Shown: positions 45,719 through 55,798, numbered from the stretch's first letter. The stretch: DNA of 64,000 bases from Bacteroides sp. (GCA_017992695.1 JAGOOC010000008.1:1-64000); one strand, 5' to 3'. Made by a program: numbers and translations. The notes: generated by a model not told the origin, from the letters alone.

Positions 45719-47218
45719 TCACTTCGCGATGCAGCCCATTGACTTCTCGAGTCGGTGTTTCCACAGGGCATAGGCATCGGCATACGCTTGTTGCTGAGCC
45801 GGGTTTGGCTCAATAACCTCCAATTTATTTAATGTTGCAAAGGCTTCCTTATTATCCTTATAGATGCCTGCACCGATACCTGCGCCTTTGGCTGCTCCAA
45901 CCGATCCATCCGTGTCATATAGCTCGATCACCGCTCCTGATACTCCTGCCAATGTATTGCGGAAGATAGGACTAAGGAACATATTGGCATGCCCGGCGTG
46001 TATTTTCTTAACCGGAATACCCATTTGCTCCATAATGTCGATGCCATATTTAAAAGAAAAAACAATGCCTTCTTGTGCCGCACGAATGAGGTGATGCTTA
46101 CTGTGTGCATTGAAGTCGACTCCACGGATGCTACAGCCAATTTCTTTGTTGTTGAGCATTCGTTCTGCACCGTTTCCAAAAGGCAGGATGCTGATACCTG
46201 CGCTTCCGATGGGTGCCTTCGCTGCCAACGCATTCATCTCAGGGTATGAGATACCTTCGGGAGCAATATTCTTTTTCACCCAAGAGTTAAGAATGCCTGT
46301 GCCGTTGATGCAAAGCAATACGCCCAAACGAGTTTGTTGGTTGGTATGGTTAACGTGTGCAAAGGTGTTGACACGCGACTGAGGGTCGTAGTTTACTCCG
46401 CCATTCACCCCATATACAACTCCCGACGTTCCGGCAGTCGAAGCAATCTCACCCGGATTGAACACATTGAGCGAAAGCGCATTGTTGGGCTGGTCGCCTG
46501 CTCGGTAAGTAATTGGAGTTCCTTCGTTCAAGCCTAACTCTTTAGCAACGGTGGCGCTGACCCTCCCCTGTTCCGAAAAAGTAGGCTGGATGGGCGCAAT
46601 AAGCGAAGAGTCAAAGCCATAATAGCTCATTAAGGAATTGGAAACTTGGTTGTTTTTAAAATCCCAAAACATTCCTTCAGAGAGTCCGGAAACGGTTGTG
46701 CATATCTCTCCACTCAGCTTCATAGCAATATAATCGCCCGGAAGCATGATTTTATCAATCTGTGTGTAGACAGCCGGTTCATTGGCTTTGATCCAAGCCA
46801 GTTTTGAAGCAGTAAAGTTACCCGGAGAGTTGAGCAGGTGTGACAAGCAATAGGCTTCACCAATGGTTTCGAACGCCTTCTGTCCGTAAGGAACCGCACG
46901 CGAATCACACCAAATGATGGCCGGACGCAATACCTTTTGTTCTTTGTCTACACAGACTAGCCCATGCATCTGGTAAGAGATGCCAATAGCCTTAATCTCG
47001 GCCGGATTGATGCGGGACTCTTGCATAATAGCCTTTGTGGAGCGTTTTAAGTTCTCCCACCAATCTTCGGGATGCTGTTCGGCCCATCCGGGTTTCACTG
47101 CTATAATAGCTGCTTCGGTTTTCGGAAAGAATGCCGAAGCCACACATTTGCCTGTTTCAGCATGAACAAGGCTCGCTTTAACGGACGAGCTACCGATATC
47201 ATAACCTAATAGAAACAT
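45719..47218 (-). CDS. xylB: Xylulokinase
   Basis: A 499-residue FGGY-family kinase that phosphorylates D-xylulose to xylulose 5-phosphate. The N-terminal phosphate motif is [14 protein letters not shown], the substrate region is [13 protein letters not shown], and the second ATPase half has [11 protein letters not shown] and a late GGHANM-like block ([11 protein letters not shown]). It lies between the regulator gene and xylA in the operon, with gaps of 54 and 40 bases. Other FGGY kinases are alternatives only in theory given the xylA partner. Confidence 0.94.
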   Translation of the reverse strand: MFLLGYDIGSSSVKASLVHAETGKCVASAFFPKTEAAIIAVKPGWAEQHPEDWWENLKRSTKAIMQESRINPAEIKAIGISYQMHGLVCVDKEQKVLRPAIIWCDSRAVPYGQKAFETIGEAYCLSHLLNSPGNFTASKLAWIKANEPAVYTQIDKIMLPGDYIAMKLSGEICTTVSGLSEGMFWDFKNNQVSNSLMSYYGFDSSLIAPIQPTFSEQGRVSATVAKELGLNEGTPITYRAGDQPNNALSLNVFNPGEIASTAGTSGVVYGVNGGVNYDPQSRVNTFAHVNHTNQQTRLGVLLCINGTGILNSWVKKNIAPEGISYPEMNALAAKAPIGSAGISILPFGNGAERMLNNKEIGCSIRGVDFNAHSKHHLIRAAQEGIVFSFKYGIDIMEQMGIPVKKIHAGHANMFLSPIFRNTLAGVSGAVIELYDTDGSVGAAKGAGIGAGIYKDNKEAFATLNKLEVIEPNPAQQQAYADAYALWKHRLEKSMGCIAK

Positions 47219-47272
47219 GATTGTATTTACGATTTATATAAGTTAAAACTGACTACTTAAATCACTCTTCAT

Positions 47273-48001
47273 TTATCTCCTTCGCTTATTATAAATCTTC
47301 TTATCAAACTTATAATAACGGGCTGCTCGGTGCGCTACTCCTTGCTGACACTCTTCGAGTGGAACCACATAATCCATCAGAGCTATTTTTTTATGAAAGT
47401 TGCGCACATCTACCTGTTGATCATAAAGTAGTTCATAGAGAACGCGCAGTTGCGACACGGTGAATTTTCGTGGAAGCAGGTCGAACAGTATGGAAGGATT
47501 GACTTCTACAAACTGACGGATAGCCCCCAATGCCTCTTTTATAATAAGGTTATGATCAAAAGCAAGCAGCTTTACCTCTTGCAAGGATACCCAAGCAGCT
47601 TGTGAAGCATCCAGATTTTTATCGAGCGTACGGCCTATCTTAACTACGGCCAGATAGGCAATGGTTACAATGCGTTCGACTCGCGACTCGGTAGCTCGCT
47701 CCAGCCAAAGCACATCCTTGGGGTTGCTCGTGCGATTTTTAGATCCAAATGCTTTGAACTGCATCAAGTGAACGTTTTTGAGTCCGGTTAGTTGGGTTAA
47801 TACCCGTTGAGCAGCTTCATCCAAATCTTCATCGGTATAAATAAGGCTGCCCGGAAGTTTCATATCATGATAGGTCTCACCCTCCTCTTCTCCCATACGG
47901 TTCACTAACAAAACCTTAAGTTGCTCGCCATCAAAACCAATCACAACACAATCTACTGAAATATGGTTACTGGCTAACTGTTTATTTTTTATATCTTGCA
48001 T
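47273..48001 (-). CDS. xylR: Nudix-related transcriptional regulator of xylose use (XylR, NrtR type)
   Basis: A 242-residue protein with an N-terminal Nudix-like domain (about 10-150) and a C-terminal winged-helix domain (LRVLYELLYDQQVDVRNFHKKI). The Nudix box is incomplete (the region around DEDLDEAAQRVLTQLTGL), so hydrolysis is not expected; the domain probably senses a sugar. Bacteroidetes use this NrtR-type family for arabinose (AraR) and xylose regulation. It is the first gene of the xylB-xylA-xylE run, so xylose or xylulose is the likely effector. Confidence 0.88.
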   Translation of the reverse strand: MQDIKNKQLASNHISVDCVVIGFDGEQLKVLLVNRMGEEEGETYHDMKLPGSLIYTDEDLDEAAQRVLTQLTGLKNVHLMQFKAFGSKNRTSNPKDVLWLERATESRVERIVTIAYLAVVKIGRTLDKNLDASQAAWVSLQEVKLLAFDHNLIIKEALGAIRQFVEVNPSILFDLLPRKFTVSQLRVLYELLYDQQVDVRNFHKKIALMDYVVPLEECQQGVAHRAARYYKFDKKIYNKRRR

Positions 48002-48021
48002 AATGTTCTATTTAAACAATG

Positions 48022-48029
48022 CAAATATA
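48022..48029 (-). promoter_or_regulatory. -7 box for the xylose operon
   Basis: The minus strand reads TATATTTG. A weak -33 (CTTG, 48052-48049) lies about 20 bases upstream. Confidence 0.5.
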
Positions 48030-48052
48030 CGGATGGTTACACGAAAAACAAG

Positions 48053-48076
48053 ATGTTATATCATGCTATAAAACAT
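48053..48076. promoter_or_regulatory. Candidate XylR operator
   Basis: An imperfect inverted repeat, ATGTTATA ... TATAAAACAT, lies just upstream of the xylR -7 box. Autoregulation by Nudix-type sugar regulators is common, so it is a plausible binding site. It rests on one sequence and position only. Confidence 0.3.
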
Positions 48077-48453
48077 TGTTTTTCAAATATATACATATCA
48101 TACATTATACAAGATGTAATTTTATGGTTAACGTATGAATTACAATATGTATTTTAGTGCAGTTAGATGAGCAGAAACTGTACAAACGAAAAAAAGAGCA
48201 GAACGCTTTACTATCAGCGCCTTTCGCCTACACTCCATATCAAAGCATCCCGGTGGCTTATTGTATTCTAAACAACAAGGAGTTTTGAGCGATTTCTCTT
48301 TTATTCGACCTTTGATGACAATCGTTAAAAAATAGTAATAGCGCGCAGTCGTTAGAGAAGTTGTTCTGGATGATTTTACCCCATTTACCGTAAAATAAGG
48401 TCTAAAAAAGGAGTTACTTTGCCACTTTCAGTACAATAATTTGTAGTTTGTAA

Positions 48454-48483
48454 TTTGTAATATCTAAATTATCCCTACCTTTG
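48454..48483 (+). promoter_or_regulatory. Promoter of fabD
   Basis: TTTG at 48454-48457 (-33) and TACCTTTG at 48476-48483 (-7) are separated by 18 bases. This is a good two-box match to the Bacteroidetes promoter, 34 bases before the start codon. Confidence 0.68.
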
Positions 48484-48517
48484 ACATTGAATTTTAAAAC
48501 ATTAAAAGACTAAATAG

Positions 48518-49405
48518 ATGAAAGCATTTGTATTTCCCGGTCAAGGTGCCCAGTTCGTTGGAATGGGTAAAGACTTATATGAAAGTTCAGCTTTAGCGAA
48601 AGAACTGTTTGAAAAAGCAAATGATATCCTCGGATACCGCATTACCGATATTATGTTTAACGGCACAGATGAAGATCTGCGTCAAACAAAAGTGACTCAA
48701 CCTGCCGTATTCCTTCACTCAGTGATCTCTGCGCTTTGCATGGGCGATGATTTCAAACCCGAAATGACAGCCGGTCACTCATTGGGTGAGTTTTCGGCAC
48801 TGGTTGCTGCCGGGGCGTTAAGCTTCGAAGATGGTTTGAAACTGGTTTATGCTCGTGCTATGGCTATGCAGAAAGCTTGTGAAGCTACTCCTTCGACCAT
48901 GGCAGCTATTCTTGGGCTACCCGACGAAAAGGTAGAAGAAATCTGTGCAGCCCTATCAGCCGATGGCGAAGTATGTGTTGCTGCTAACTATAACTGTCCT
49001 GGCCAGATTGTTATCTCGGGTTCTATTCCCGGTATTGAGAAAGCTTGCGAGCTGATGAAAGCTGCTGGAGCCAAACGCGCATTGCCATTAAAGGTGGGTG
49101 GCGCTTTTCACTCACCATTGATGAACCCTGCTAAAGTAGAATTGGCAGCTGCTATTGCCGCTACCGAAATTCACACGCCTAAATGTCCTGTTTATCAGAA
49201 TGTAGATGCATTACCTTATACGGATCCTGCCGAGATAAAGAATAACTTGATGGCTCAACTCACCGCTTCGGTGCGTTGGACACAAACAGTGAAAAACATG
49301 GTTGCTGATGGTGCTACAGATTTTACTGAGTGTGGACCTGGCGCTGTGCTTCAAGGTTTGGTTAAAAAGATTGAACCGGGAGTAGAGGCTCACGGTATTG
49401 CTTAA
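48518..49405 (+). CDS. fabD: Malonyl-CoA:ACP transacylase
   Basis: A 295-residue enzyme that loads malonyl groups onto acyl carrier protein for fatty acid synthesis. FPGQGAQFVGMG opens the fold. The nucleophile is Ser88 in GHSLGE, and the partner histidine is in GGAFHSPLM. Length is slightly below E. coli FabD (309). It stands alone, with its own promoter and a terminator 20 bases downstream. Confidence 0.96.
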   Translation: MKAFVFPGQGAQFVGMGKDLYESSALAKELFEKANDILGYRITDIMFNGTDEDLRQTKVTQPAVFLHSVISALCMGDDFKPEMTAGHSLGEFSALVAAGALSFEDGLKLVYARAMAMQKACEATPSTMAAILGLPDEKVEEICAALSADGEVCVAANYNCPGQIVISGSIPGIEKACELMKAAGAKRALPLKVGGAFHSPLMNPAKVELAAAIAATEIHTPKCPVYQNVDALPYTDPAEIKNNLMAQLTASVRWTQTVKNMVADGATDFTECGPGAVLQGLVKKIEPGVEAHGIA

Positions 49406-49426
49406 TAGGCAATTATAAAGATATTT

Positions 49427-49461
49427 AAAAAGGCTCCTGCTTAAAAAGTAGGGGCCTTTTT
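49427..49461 (+). terminator. Terminator of fabD
   Basis: A 16-base stem with two G-U pairs (49427-49442 with 49446-49461), a 3-base loop, and a right arm that ends in a run of five T. It lies 21 bases after the fabD stop. Confidence 0.88.
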
Positions 49462-49549
49462 AAATAGTAGCTGGTAAACTTTCTCTCTTCATCCTTTGTT
49501 GTATTTTCATTTAAGATTCATACGAAATAACCTTTCAACAGATTCACTC

Positions 49550-50698
49550 ATGAAAATACATGAATACCAAGCCAAAGAACTGTTCTCTATTTACGGAATA
49601 CCCGTCGAGAAACATGCGCTGTGCCATACAGCCGATGGCGCATTGGCCGCTTATCATCGAATGGGAATTCCTCGTGTTGTTATTAAAGCGCAAGCCTTAG
49701 TCGGTGGCCGAGGCAAAGCAGGGGGCATCAAGTCAGCCCTCAATGCCGAAGAGGTTTATCGCAACACCAAAACGATATTGACAATGACAATGAAAGGATT
49801 GCCTATAACGAAAGTGCTGCTCAGCGAAGCAGTGAATATTGCCTCAGAGTATTACCTTGGCTTTGTGGTTGATCGCAACACACACGCTGTAGTGCTTATC
49901 ATAAGCGATACAGGAGGCATGGACATTGAAGAGGTAGCCCGCAATACTCCCGAAAAAATAGTTCGTTTCAAAATTGACCCCGCCATTGGTATTCCCGATT
50001 ACTTGGCTCGTCGTTTTGCCTTTCTCTATTTCAATCGAATAGAGTTGGCCGGCCCCATGAGTACTATAATTCAATCACTGTATAAACTTTTTGTTGAGAA
50101 CGATGCTTCGCTTGCCGAAATTAATCCTTTGGTATTGACCACTGAAGGTCATTTAGTAGCTGTTGATGCAAAAATAACATTCGATGACAATGCTTTGTAT
50201 CGCCAACCTAAGATACATACCCTTTTTGAGCCCACCATCGATGAAAAAGCTGAAGCTCTTGCCAAAGAGAAAGGATTCGTCTATATACGAATGGATGGTG
50301 AGATAGGCTGCATAGTCAATGGAGCCGGATTAGCTATGGCCACGATGGATATGATTAAGCTGTATGGTGCTGCACCTGCCAATTTTTTGGATATAGGAGG
50401 AAGTTCCAACCCGGCCAAAGTAGTCGAAGCCATGAAGATGTTGTTGAACGACAAACAGGTAAAGGTAGTACTGATCAACATCTTTGGTGGTATCACGCGT
50501 TGTGATGATGTGGCAATGGGGCTTCTTGAGGCATTCGAAAAGGTCAATATAAACATCCCCACCATTGTGCGTCTTACCGGAACCAATGAACAAAGAGGAC
50601 GCGAACTGTTGCGTACATCTAATCGTTTTCGAGTAGCTGAAACCATGAAGGAAGCTGTTTTATGGGCCGTTCAAACATTAAAAAGAGAGAGTATATGA
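49550..50698 (+). CDS. sucC: Succinyl-CoA synthetase subunit beta
   Basis: A 382-residue ATP-grasp subunit that binds nucleotide and works with SucD to interconvert succinate and succinyl-CoA. The N-terminus is [36 protein letters not shown] carries the ATP-grasp lysines, EINPLV the magnesium ligands, and [10 protein letters not shown] is the subunit-contact motif. The open frame goes back to 49496, but the ATG at 49550 matches the family start. Stop and sucD start overlap as ATGA. In gut Bacteroides this step feeds the succinate-propionate route. Confidence 0.95.
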   Translation: MKIHEYQAKELFSIYGIPVEKHALCHTADGALAAYHRMGIPRVVIKAQALVGGRGKAGGIKSALNAEEVYRNTKTILTMTMKGLPITKVLLSEAVNIASEYYLGFVVDRNTHAVVLIISDTGGMDIEEVARNTPEKIVRFKIDPAIGIPDYLARRFAFLYFNRIELAGPMSTIIQSLYKLFVENDASLAEINPLVLTTEGHLVAVDAKITFDDNALYRQPKIHTLFEPTIDEKAEALAKEKGFVYIRMDGEIGCIVNGAGLAMATMDMIKLYGAAPANFLDIGGSSNPAKVVEAMKMLLNDKQVKVVLINIFGGITRCDDVAMGLLEAFEKVNINIPTIVRLTGTNEQRGRELLRTSNRFRVAETMKEAVLWAVQTLKRESI

Positions 50699-51588
50699 GC
50701 ATATTAATCGATCAATCCACCCGCATGATTGTGCAGGGGATTACCGGACGAGACGGATTGTTTCATGCCCTCAGAATGAAAGAGTATGGCACTTGTGTAG
50801 TTGGAGGTACCTCTCCGGGCAAAGGAGGAAGAAAGATTGATACCATCCCTGTGTTCAATACCGTTTACGAAGCGGTACAGAGCACAAATGCCAATACCTC
50901 GATCATTTTCGTACCGGCACGCTTCGCTGCTGATGCAATCATGGAGGCTGCCGATGCAGGCATAGGTTTGATTATTTGCATAACCGAAGGTATACCTACG
51001 CTCGATGTAATTAAAGCCTACCATTTTGTTCGTCAAAAAGGAGCCTTACTGATTGGGCCAAATTGTCCGGGGCTTATCTCTCCGGCCAAAAGCTTGGTCG
51101 GCATTCTTCCAGGAAAAATATTTAAAGAAGGACATGTTGGCGTGATGAGTCGCAGCGGAACACTAACCTATGAGATCGTTTATCACCTAACTTCCAATGG
51201 TATAGGACAATCTACTGCCATTGGTGTAGGCGGCGATCCTGTTGTAGGACTCTGCTTTATAGAGTTGCTCGAACGTTTTGAGAAAGATCCCGATACGCAT
51301 GCTATTGTAATGATTGGCGAGATTGGTGGAAATGCTGAAGAACTGGCTGCCGAGTATATTCGGCAACAGGTCACCAAACCCGTGGTTGCCTTTATTGCAG
51401 GGCAGTCAGCACCTATTGGAAAGCAAATGGGACACGCAGGGGCAATCATCTCAGGTAGTTCGGGCTCTGCTACCACTAAGATTGAAGTATTAAAAGCTGC
51501 AGGTATTCAGGTAGCCAATGAGCCGTCAGAGGTTCCTCGACTGTTGAATGAGCTGATGCATAAACCCAATATAATGCTTGAAGAGTAG
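50695..51588 (+). CDS. sucD: Succinyl-CoA synthetase subunit alpha
   Basis: A 297-residue subunit with a CoA-binding Rossmann domain ([14 protein letters not shown]) and the phosphohistidine His247 in [19 protein letters not shown] and GGDPVVGL are further family segments. It overlaps sucC by four bases and forms the full enzyme with it. The last codons (IMLEE and stop) are inside the left arm of a terminator hairpin. Confidence 0.95.
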   Translation: MSILIDQSTRMIVQGITGRDGLFHALRMKEYGTCVVGGTSPGKGGRKIDTIPVFNTVYEAVQSTNANTSIIFVPARFAADAIMEAADAGIGLIICITEGIPTLDVIKAYHFVRQKGALLIGPNCPGLISPAKSLVGILPGKIFKEGHVGVMSRSGTLTYEIVYHLTSNGIGQSTAIGVGGDPVVGLCFIELLERFEKDPDTHAIVMIGEIGGNAEELAAEYIRQQVTKPVVAFIAGQSAPIGKQMGHAGAIISGSSGSATTKIEVLKAAGIQVANEPSEVPRLLNELMHKPNIMLEE

Positions 51589-51613
51589 CCCAGGCTACTC
51601 TTCAAGCATTATA
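51570..51613. terminator. Bidirectional terminator overlapping the sucD 3' end
   Basis: A perfect 21-base stem (51570-51590 with 51593-51613) with a 2-base loop in DNA. The sucD stop (51586-51588) is within the left arm. It lies between convergent genes and ends seven bases before the DUF4396 stop. Confidence 0.82.
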
Positions 51614-51619
51614 AGCGTA

Positions 51620-52303
51620 TTACAGACCTTTCTTTACCCCTGTTTTAATAAGCAATGCATTCATCGGATACGTGTAAACGAAACCGAAGAACATCGCTAT
51701 CTGCATCATAAGCCAGAACGTCCAAGTGCTTTTCTCCACAGGAATTTCTTCGGAGATAAAATAGAAGACGATAGCCATCCACACATACATTCCTAACTGC
51801 CAAGAGATCAAAGAGAAGGATTCCGCTTTAACAGCTTTTAGAAGACCAATTCCAACTGACGTTCTCTCCGTTTCACGCGTGGCATAGAACTGAAAATAGA
51901 CTCCAATAATCAAAGCCAATACAAAATCAATGACCCAACTACCAATGAGCGCACTACCAAACACACTGACAGGATAGTAGTAAGTAAAGCTCTCGCCCAT
52001 AATATTGCCCAAAGTGAAGGCAGCACCACAACTCAATACAGACAGCGTGTTGGATTGCCACTCCGGTGTGTCCGACCTTAGTTCTGCATCTTTACTAATC
52101 TTCGTATCACTATTTACTCTCAATTTTTCACGACCAAACTTGAAGTAGGCCCATAAAGCCAGGTAACCAGCCCATAACGCAGTTAAAATCCATACTGCAT
52201 TCATGATTCTCATGGACTGCGGGTTGCGATTGAGATCTTTGGCAATAATAATAGCAGAAACGATACCCAAGCATACAAAAACCATTGCTAATAGATTAAA
52301 CAT
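51620..52303 (-). CDS. DUF4396 membrane protein
   Basis: A 227-residue protein with about six hydrophobic helices. The DUF4396 core is visible in the second half (TLGNIMGESFTYYYPV, GSWVIDFVLALIIGVYFQF, WQLGMYVWMAIVFYF). The family is linked to membrane transport only loosely. It lies 112 bases after the PepSY-type gene and on the same strand as the TonB receptor, so it may belong to an iron or metal uptake unit. The substrate is unknown. Confidence 0.82.
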   Translation of the reverse strand: MFNLLAMVFVCLGIVSAIIIAKDLNRNPQSMRIMNAVWILTALWAGYLALWAYFKFGREKLRVNSDTKISKDAELRSDTPEWQSNTLSVLSCGAAFTLGNIMGESFTYYYPVSVFGSALIGSWVIDFVLALIIGVYFQFYATRETERTSVGIGLLKAVKAESFSLISWQLGMYVWMAIVFYFISEEIPVEKSTWTFWLMMQIAMFFGFVYTYPMNALLIKTGVKKGL

Positions 52304-52415
52304 AGTTGTACGTTTTAAAGTGATAAGGATACAACAGTTCGCATTATAAATGGTTCAAGAGCTATAGCTGAAGAAGCTATCAAGGAAGCATACGATTCGC
52401 CAAAGAAAATAAATT

Positions 52416-53078
52416 CTACCTGTCAAGGATCTCTTTGCTGACTAAGTACGACCTCTTTCGAGTTCTCATTTTCTTGTCGATATACATCCAGTATCCGGTA
52501 ATAGGTAGCAGCCCTCCGATGATGGCTGCTATGAAAGTGAGTGTCTTCGAAAACCATCCGGCATAATCGCCGAAGTGTAGCGAACGAACCACTTTCCAAA
52601 TTGGAGCTCCGCGCTGCACCTCGGCATCGAAGATAAAGCCTACCAAGTCTCTGTACCATTGAAAAGACCACATCAGACCGGTCAAGGCACAAACGAGCAA
52701 GATGATTCCGGCGTAAAGCCCCAGCACGGTATGCAGATTATAGAGCGTTTGTCGCATCGTTCTGCCCTGACGGACAGTGAAGTGTCGTTTTTTCCACTTC
52801 TTTGGCCAGCATGCCACCATCCCACTTATCAATATAAAGATGAAAAAGAGCGTGGAGATACCTACAATGACTTTGCCAACGGTACGTGTATCATCCATCA
52901 GCCAGCGATGCAGTTTCATGACACCCATTAGCGGGCTGTCGCGAATGTTTTCATACCCCATATACGTCAGCAATTCCTCTTTAAACACCAATATTGCACC
53001 AGTAAAACAGATGATACTGATCATGATTCCGGCCGGAAGTGATAGCCACAGATGAATGTATTTACTTGTTTTTTTCAT
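52416..53078 (-). CDS. Short PepSY-associated transmembrane protein
   Basis: A 220-residue protein with four hydrophobic helices of the PepSY_TM type: IHLWLSLPAGIMISIICFTG, the SGMVACWPKKWK segment, LHTVLGLYAG and a final helix near 190. Histidines in the helices (HLWLSL, LHRWL, NLHTVLG, RSLHFG) could bind heme, as in ferric-siderophore reductases of this family. Family members are often over 350 residues and include a periplasmic PepSY domain; this one lacks it. It follows the TonB receptor after 10 bases. Confidence 0.85.
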   Translation of the reverse strand: MKKTSKYIHLWLSLPAGIMISIICFTGAILVFKEELLTYMGYENIRDSPLMGVMKLHRWLMDDTRTVGKVIVGISTLFFIFILISGMVACWPKKWKKRHFTVRQGRTMRQTLYNLHTVLGLYAGIILLVCALTGLMWSFQWYRDLVGFIFDAEVQRGAPIWKVVRSLHFGDYAGWFSKTLTFIAAIIGGLLPITGYWMYIDKKMRTRKRSYLVSKEILDR

Positions 53079-53088
53079 GAATAGCTAA

Positions 53089-55497
53089 TTAAAATCGATA
53101 AGTGACTGCTGCCGAGAAGTTTCGTGGATCTATTTGATTGATGTACCCACCTCGGTAGTAAGAGTTATACCCCAATGTGTCGAAAAGATTATTCATATAT
53201 ACCCGAGTAGTAAAGGAACCGATACCATAAGCCAATTGCGCATTGACCGTTGTGTAAGCGGGCATATCGAAAGGTTTTGCTCCTTTCATTGATCCGTGTC
53301 CATCGGGTACTAGCGAGTAGTCATTCACCGGACGTGCCCCTACATAATATACACCGATACCCGCCGAGAGTCTTTTCAACCATCCTTTGCGCACCGCGTA
53401 TTGAATCCATCCATTAGCAGTATGCTTGGGCGTATTCATGGGGGCCGATCCGTTTTGAAAAGCAGGACTGTTTTCATACCGAGCATCCAGATAGGCATAC
53501 CCCAGCATTACTTGAAGGTCTTCAAGAACACTTCCACTGAGTTCCACCTCTACCCCTTTGCGTTTCAAGTCGCCTGCTTTGTCAAAATAGCCTGTTTTCT
53601 GTGTGGTTCCTTCTTCGTAAGTGGCATACGACAAGTTGTTAGTGTTGATATCAAAATAGGTCAGATTGAAGCGTACTCTATTATTCAACCAATCTGATTT
53701 TATGCCAACTTCGAACTGACGGGTATTCGATGGACCGATGTCTTCGCCATTCTCCATTTTGTTGGAAGCCGATCGCAGGCTGGTCGTTGTGGTATACGAG
53801 CCAAACAGATTAATATTACGAATGGGTGTAACCATAACTCCAAGCATGGGATTCCATGCATCACCCGTAACAGCGCCCACGGTGCTGTTGTCTAAACTGC
53901 TGATATAGCTGTAACGCAACCCCATGATGGCTTTCAGGTATTTGTTAAGGGTCATCACCTCTTGAGCCATGAAGCCATAGCTCGATGAATTAGATGCCAC
54001 AGGTGTTTCAGCGTGGAGGACGATAGTCCGAGGCAGCTTATTCGGTATTTCGGGTGCCAGCACGTTAATGGTATCCACATCAACCGATCCGTAACTGATT
54101 GTTGACAAGTCGGTCTGTTTGTAATCGAACCCTACCTGAAAGGTGTGTTTAAGGGAACCGGTGTATACATCTTTTCCGATGAAGTCTAACTGGAAGGTAG
54201 CGTTTTGATCATCACGAAGCGAACGAGAGATTGTTCTTCTCCGACGGTTATACTCTTTGTTGACAACTGTGCCTACCGAGGTGCTGGTGTTATCGACCTT
54301 GTAGGATGAGTTAAAGTAGGCCGCACGCAGGCTGAAGTTATCGTTTAGCTGCCGAGTAATACGCGCTGCATAGGTTAGCGTTTTATTTTCTACATTGTCA
54401 TTCTCGAATCCCAAGAACTTGTTGTAGGGCATTTTATACAAATTTTCGGTGGTGTCGGCCGATAGGTTGACGCTGCTGGTATAGGGTGTGCGATTGTCAT
54501 TCAGGTAATCCATCTCGAAAGTAATTGCTGTTTTCTCATCCGGACGCCATTCGATGGAAGGGTTCACATAAACCCTGTTCGAATGAATCATTGCACGATA
54601 GCTATCGGCACGTTCGTAGGCTCCGTTCATGCGAAAAGCAAAGGTTTTGTTTTTATCGAGCACAGTTTGCACATCGAATGTAGGACGTATCAATCCCCAA
54701 CTTCCAGCTCTCACAGTCACCTCGGCTTCGTTCTCAAATTTAGGTGTTTTGGTTACTACATTGATGATACCTCCTGCACTGCCCAAGTCGTTGCCTATGC
54801 CTTGGGTTACAGCTGCCGATCCTTTGATGACTTGAACGCTCTCTACGCCCTGCATCTCGGTTAGGGCCGAACCGCTGCGGAAGTCTGAATCTACTCTTAC
54901 CCCGTTCTTTAAAATAGGTACTCCCCGATAGCCACGGATGGACATACTTTCGCGTACTCCACCATACGAGCCAAACAGCGTTACACCGGGTACATTCTTT
55001 GCTGCATCGGTCACAGTCAGTGCACCTTGCTCTGTAATCGATTTGGCTGAAATCACAGAGATGCTTTGAATCTGTTCGCTGGGACGCAACGGCATGCGCG
55101 TAATCACATCCAGTTTTTTGGGTTGGCTGTAGCGTTCGCCAAACACCTCAACTGTCGAAAGCAAATTCTCATCAGGCACAAGCGTAAAGGAGATGTTAAT
55201 CGTGTTACGACCCGTAAACGCTACCGTTTTTGTTTGCGAAGTATAGCCCACAAAACTTACTTTAACTTGATAACTGCCCCTGGGCAGGTCTTTCAGAAGG
55301 AATCGTCCGTCATTGCGAGTTGTGGTTCCCCAAGAGGTTCCTTCGAGGCATACGCTCACGCCGGGCAACGGATTGTTTGTTTCATCGAATACTACGCCGC
55401 GAATAGTAGGTGTTTTGTCTGCCATTTCATCATTGGCCATCAGTAACAAGGGAAGCGCAAATACAACAGTTAAAAGAAAGACACAAATCTTTTTCAT
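53089..55497 (-). CDS. TonB-dependent siderophore-type receptor
   Basis: An 802-residue outer-membrane receptor. A signal peptide (about 1-21) is followed by a CarboxypepD_reg-like domain (about 30-110, ETNNPLPGVSVCLEGTSWG), a plug (AAKNVPGVTLFGSYGG, SMSIRGYRGV) and a 22-strand barrel ending FSAAVTYRF. The plug and the FhuA/FecA-like layout favour a ferric siderophore over a glycan, and no SusD partner is present. A PepSY-type reductase-like protein and a DUF4396 protein are encoded downstream. No Fur box was confidently identified. Confidence 0.9.
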   Translation of the reverse strand: MKKICVFLLTVVFALPLLLMANDEMADKTPTIRGVVFDETNNPLPGVSVCLEGTSWGTTTRNDGRFLLKDLPRGSYQVKVSFVGYTSQTKTVAFTGRNTINISFTLVPDENLLSTVEVFGERYSQPKKLDVITRMPLRPSEQIQSISVISAKSITEQGALTVTDAAKNVPGVTLFGSYGGVRESMSIRGYRGVPILKNGVRVDSDFRSGSALTEMQGVESVQVIKGSAAVTQGIGNDLGSAGGIINVVTKTPKFENEAEVTVRAGSWGLIRPTFDVQTVLDKNKTFAFRMNGAYERADSYRAMIHSNRVYVNPSIEWRPDEKTAITFEMDYLNDNRTPYTSSVNLSADTTENLYKMPYNKFLGFENDNVENKTLTYAARITRQLNDNFSLRAAYFNSSYKVDNTSTSVGTVVNKEYNRRRRTISRSLRDDQNATFQLDFIGKDVYTGSLKHTFQVGFDYKQTDLSTISYGSVDVDTINVLAPEIPNKLPRTIVLHAETPVASNSSSYGFMAQEVMTLNKYLKAIMGLRYSYISSLDNSTVGAVTGDAWNPMLGVMVTPIRNINLFGSYTTTTSLRSASNKMENGEDIGPSNTRQFEVGIKSDWLNNRVRFNLTYFDINTNNLSYATYEEGTTQKTGYFDKAGDLKRKGVEVELSGSVLEDLQVMLGYAYLDARYENSPAFQNGSAPMNTPKHTANGWIQYAVRKGWLKRLSAGIGVYYVGARPVNDYSLVPDGHGSMKGAKPFDMPAYTTVNAQLAYGIGSFTTRVYMNNLFDTLGYNSYYRGGYINQIDPRNFSAAVTYRF

Positions 55498-55535
55498 ACG
55501 TAAATTAGTTGATGTAATTGTTTTATTTTCGACTG

Positions 55536-55543
55536 CAAAGATA
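55536..55543 (-). promoter_or_regulatory. -7 box for the TonB receptor
   Basis: The minus strand reads TATCTTTG, a match to TAnnTTTG, 39 bases before the receptor start. Confidence 0.55.
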
Positions 55544-55728
55544 GAGCTAGTCTAAAGGTGGGGCAATACCTAAATAAAGGTATAATGAACACTCATATCA
55601 CTACATAAGGTGATGAAAAAGTGAAAAAAGCTTTAATGATGCCACTTTTACCTGCTTACCGAACTCATCACCATCATAAACAGCATATTTTTTATGCTTA
55701 TTGCTATACAAATCTGAATATTTTAGGC

Positions 55729-55736
55729 TATTTTTG
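55729..55736 (+). promoter_or_regulatory. -7 box for the ECF S component gene
   Basis: TATTTTTG matches TAnnTTTG, 63 bases before the ATG at 55799. No riboswitch was recognised in the leader. Confidence 0.5.
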
Positions 55737-55798
55737 CCACTGATCGTGTATATTACAGATCATTTCGTTCTATCAATCATTTAAATACAGAAATACAC

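Larger units (their letters stand above)
48002..48517. other. 516-base divergent regulatory region between xylR and fabD
   Basis: This gap holds the xylR promoter match (48022-48029), an imperfect inverted repeat at 48053-48076 that could be an operator, and the fabD promoter at 48454-48483. A 34-codon open frame (48167-48271, plus) vaguely resembles a truncated SymE-type toxin but is not called as a gene. The rest shows nothing that I recognise. Confidence 0.5.
55498..55798. other. 301-base divergent promoter region
   Basis: This contains the receptor -7 match (55536-55543, minus) and a plus-strand TATTTTTG (55729-55736). Between them I see nothing but AT-rich sequence. No Fur-like inverted repeat stands out. 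Confidence 0.5.

Noticed and set aside
48290..48420. Possible small RNA between xylR and fabD
   Set aside because: Only a 7-base stem (48373-48379 with 48390-48396) is visible, with no promoter-terminator pair.
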